Assembly: GCA_000934455.1 (NCBI GenBank)
Contig: KN884558.1
Coordinates: 39,404-60,602, forward strand
Length of the DNA: 21,199 bases
DNA from: Apostichopus parvimensis
Taxonomy: Eukaryota; Echinodermata; Holothuroidea; Aspidochirotida; Stichopodidae
Direction: 5' to 3'
Below, one piece after another: positions 19,988 through 21,199 of the stretch; the stretch's first letter is position 1; every line of letters begins with the position of its first letter. The translations under genes and the position numbers were made by a program. The notes under the pieces were generated by a model that saw only the letters and a program-made list of their open reading frames with translations, made no database searches and was not told where the DNA came from.

Positions 19988-20976
19988 AGCCTGGCGACCA
20001 CTATGCGACTTCGAGCTTGCCATCGCGGTCGCAGAGCTCGTGAGTTCTTGCGATCCATCTGAAGTCGCCAAGTGTGCCAGAATTGGTCGCAAGGTGGTTG
20101 CAGGTCATCGCTGTCCGCAGACAAGATCGCATTTGGTCGCAAAATTTAAACGTGTTCAAACTTTCGCGACTTCCGCAAGTGGTCGCAAGGTGGTCGCAAG
20201 ACCGATTGCCAAGTGTGTGAAAGTTGGTCTCGTGTGGTCGCTGTTGCTAACACACTGTAGTATAAGCAAATGTGCAGCCTTTAACAATCAGCGATCTGCT
20301 TGCGACGAGGGCTACATAGGAGTTCATTTCTATACACGGCTCCACGTGTTTAACTTTGCTGTTTGTATGCATAACGTCATCGCAGCCAGTCTATGTATAA
20401 TTTATTGTTGTATTGAACTATATGAACATTATGCCGAATGCGAGGAGGGCTGCCCTAGTCCTGGAGGTTGAACAACAGGAAGGAATTGTGGTAGTAGGGG
20501 GATCTTATTGTGGTTGTCTTCTTTTCAATTATAGGTCCAACTTTTTCCAAAAGTTCCTGGAAAATTTCAGTGCACATACGCTGGAAAACAATATATCCTG
20601 GGACATCTTCTACTACCAGTTCCTGCATCAAGGTTTCGTAATGCCCGAATTATTTTCTTCGCAGCAGCCAAGGGCGGCCCAGAAACGACGTCTCAACAGT
20701 ACCACAGCTGCAGCCACAGCAGCGGCACGACGTTAGTGTTGAAACACGAAGTGTTGGTCACCCACTAAAAAGTTGCTGGTACCCCCAGGCAGCAAAGAGG
20801 CGCAAAACATTGTTAATAAAAAGTGCACGAGTGATCGCATAGTGTACGATACCTGTGCTCGCAAGTGATCGCTTGCGATCAGTGCTCGCGCTCGGTCGCA
20901 GGAGAACTCGGCGACCGCGGATTGCACACATATCTCAAGAGATCGCAGCAAATGGTCGCATAGTGGGCGCCAGGCT
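19988..20976. mobile_element. Harbinger-like DNA transposon, probably non-autonomous, complete ends
   Basis: Left end AGCCTGGCGACCACTATGCG; the right end read on the other strand is AGCCTGGCGCCCACTATGCG, a 20-bp inverted repeat with one mismatch. TTA on both sides (19985-19987 and 20977-20979) is the 3-bp TWA target duplication typical of PIF/Harbinger. Many subterminal GGTCGCAAG/GATCGC repeats in both orientations (20060-20220, 20860-20960) could be transposase-binding sites. More GC-rich than its surroundings. Open stretches at 20040-20471 and 20413-20736 show no DDE motif, so mobility would depend on a transposase supplied elsewhere. Confidence 0.85.
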
Positions 20977-20979
20977 TTA

Positions 20980-21199
20980 GTATTCTCCTCTGTAGGACAA
21001 ACCGTTCTGATTCGGAGGCTGTATTGTCCAGAACATGTTTGCTATGGAAGTAACATACTCTAGGTAAATTTAAGGTCCTTAACGTGGGTGTTACCGTTTT
21101 CAGCCGGTATGATAAGTTAACTCAAGGAAGGGGATAGAGTGGTAACCAAAAAGACGAGGTAAATTCAAGCTCACCTAGGTATTAAATGTGGTCAGATCT
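20980..21199. other. Flanking sequence, no feature recognised
   Basis: Short stretch after the transposon; no exon or repeat supported. Confidence 0.4.

Noticed and set aside
20040..20736. Two overlapping plus-strand open frames as a host gene
   Set aside because: They lie wholly inside the Harbinger-like element, partly made of its subterminal repeats and an Ala-rich end; treated as element sequence, not a gene.
1..21199. CRISPR arrays, operons, ribosome binding sites and other prokaryotic features; tRNA or rRNA genes
   Set aside because: No regularly spaced direct repeats, no cloverleaf or rRNA-like sequence seen, and the spliced gene structure is eukaryotic.

Overview
This window is nuclear DNA from an animal. 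It is AT-rich, with spliced genes, GT-AG introns, and short DNA-transposon and retroelement relics, and it has none of the features of a prokaryotic or phage sequence. The mix of hAT-like, Harbinger-like and Penelope-like debris and the intron-dense Ig-receptor gene would suit a marine invertebrate such as an echinoderm or another invertebrate deuterostome. The sequence alone does not fix the species.

The dominant feature is one long minus-strand gene running from about 15622 down to at least 389 and out of the left edge of the window. I assembled it by eye from splice sites, reading phase and open frames: 25 exons, about 2.2 kb of coding sequence. In transcript order they are a start codon and signal peptide split over two exons (15590-15622, 15300-15348); two Ig-type extracellular exons (12074-12558, 11054-11392); one transmembrane exon (10383-10514); a short juxtamembrane exon (9108-9163); then 19 consecutive very small exons (27 to 99 nt). 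All 19 begin and end in phase 0 and together encode a 369-residue cytoplasmic tail. The tail starts with an acidic/Thr-rich and Lys-rich part containing a tandem two-exon duplication (8826-8033 and 7744-7036). It then becomes a string of 16-24 residue helix-like modules, one per exon. I do not recognise this tail architecture. It looks like a receptor whose intracellular part can lose or gain modules by exon skipping without changing frame.

Relics surround the functional exons: a broken second copy of the Ig exon (11713-11938), and a degraded coding-like stretch of unknown family (13930-14417, perhaps also 14655-14732) inside the large second intron. The junction between the two Ig exons does not close in phase, so an exon or splice site there is missing or disrupted.

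Mobile elements: a 295-bp hAT-like MITE (about 8339-8633) whose empty site survives in the neighbouring tandem copy; a 264-bp insertion built as an inverted repeat with a 12-bp target duplication (10581-10844); the 3' end of a probable Penelope-like element on the minus strand (17985-18530); and a complete 989-bp Harbinger-like element with TIRs and a TTA target duplication (19988-20976). The right third (15.6-20 kb) shows no gene that I can support.
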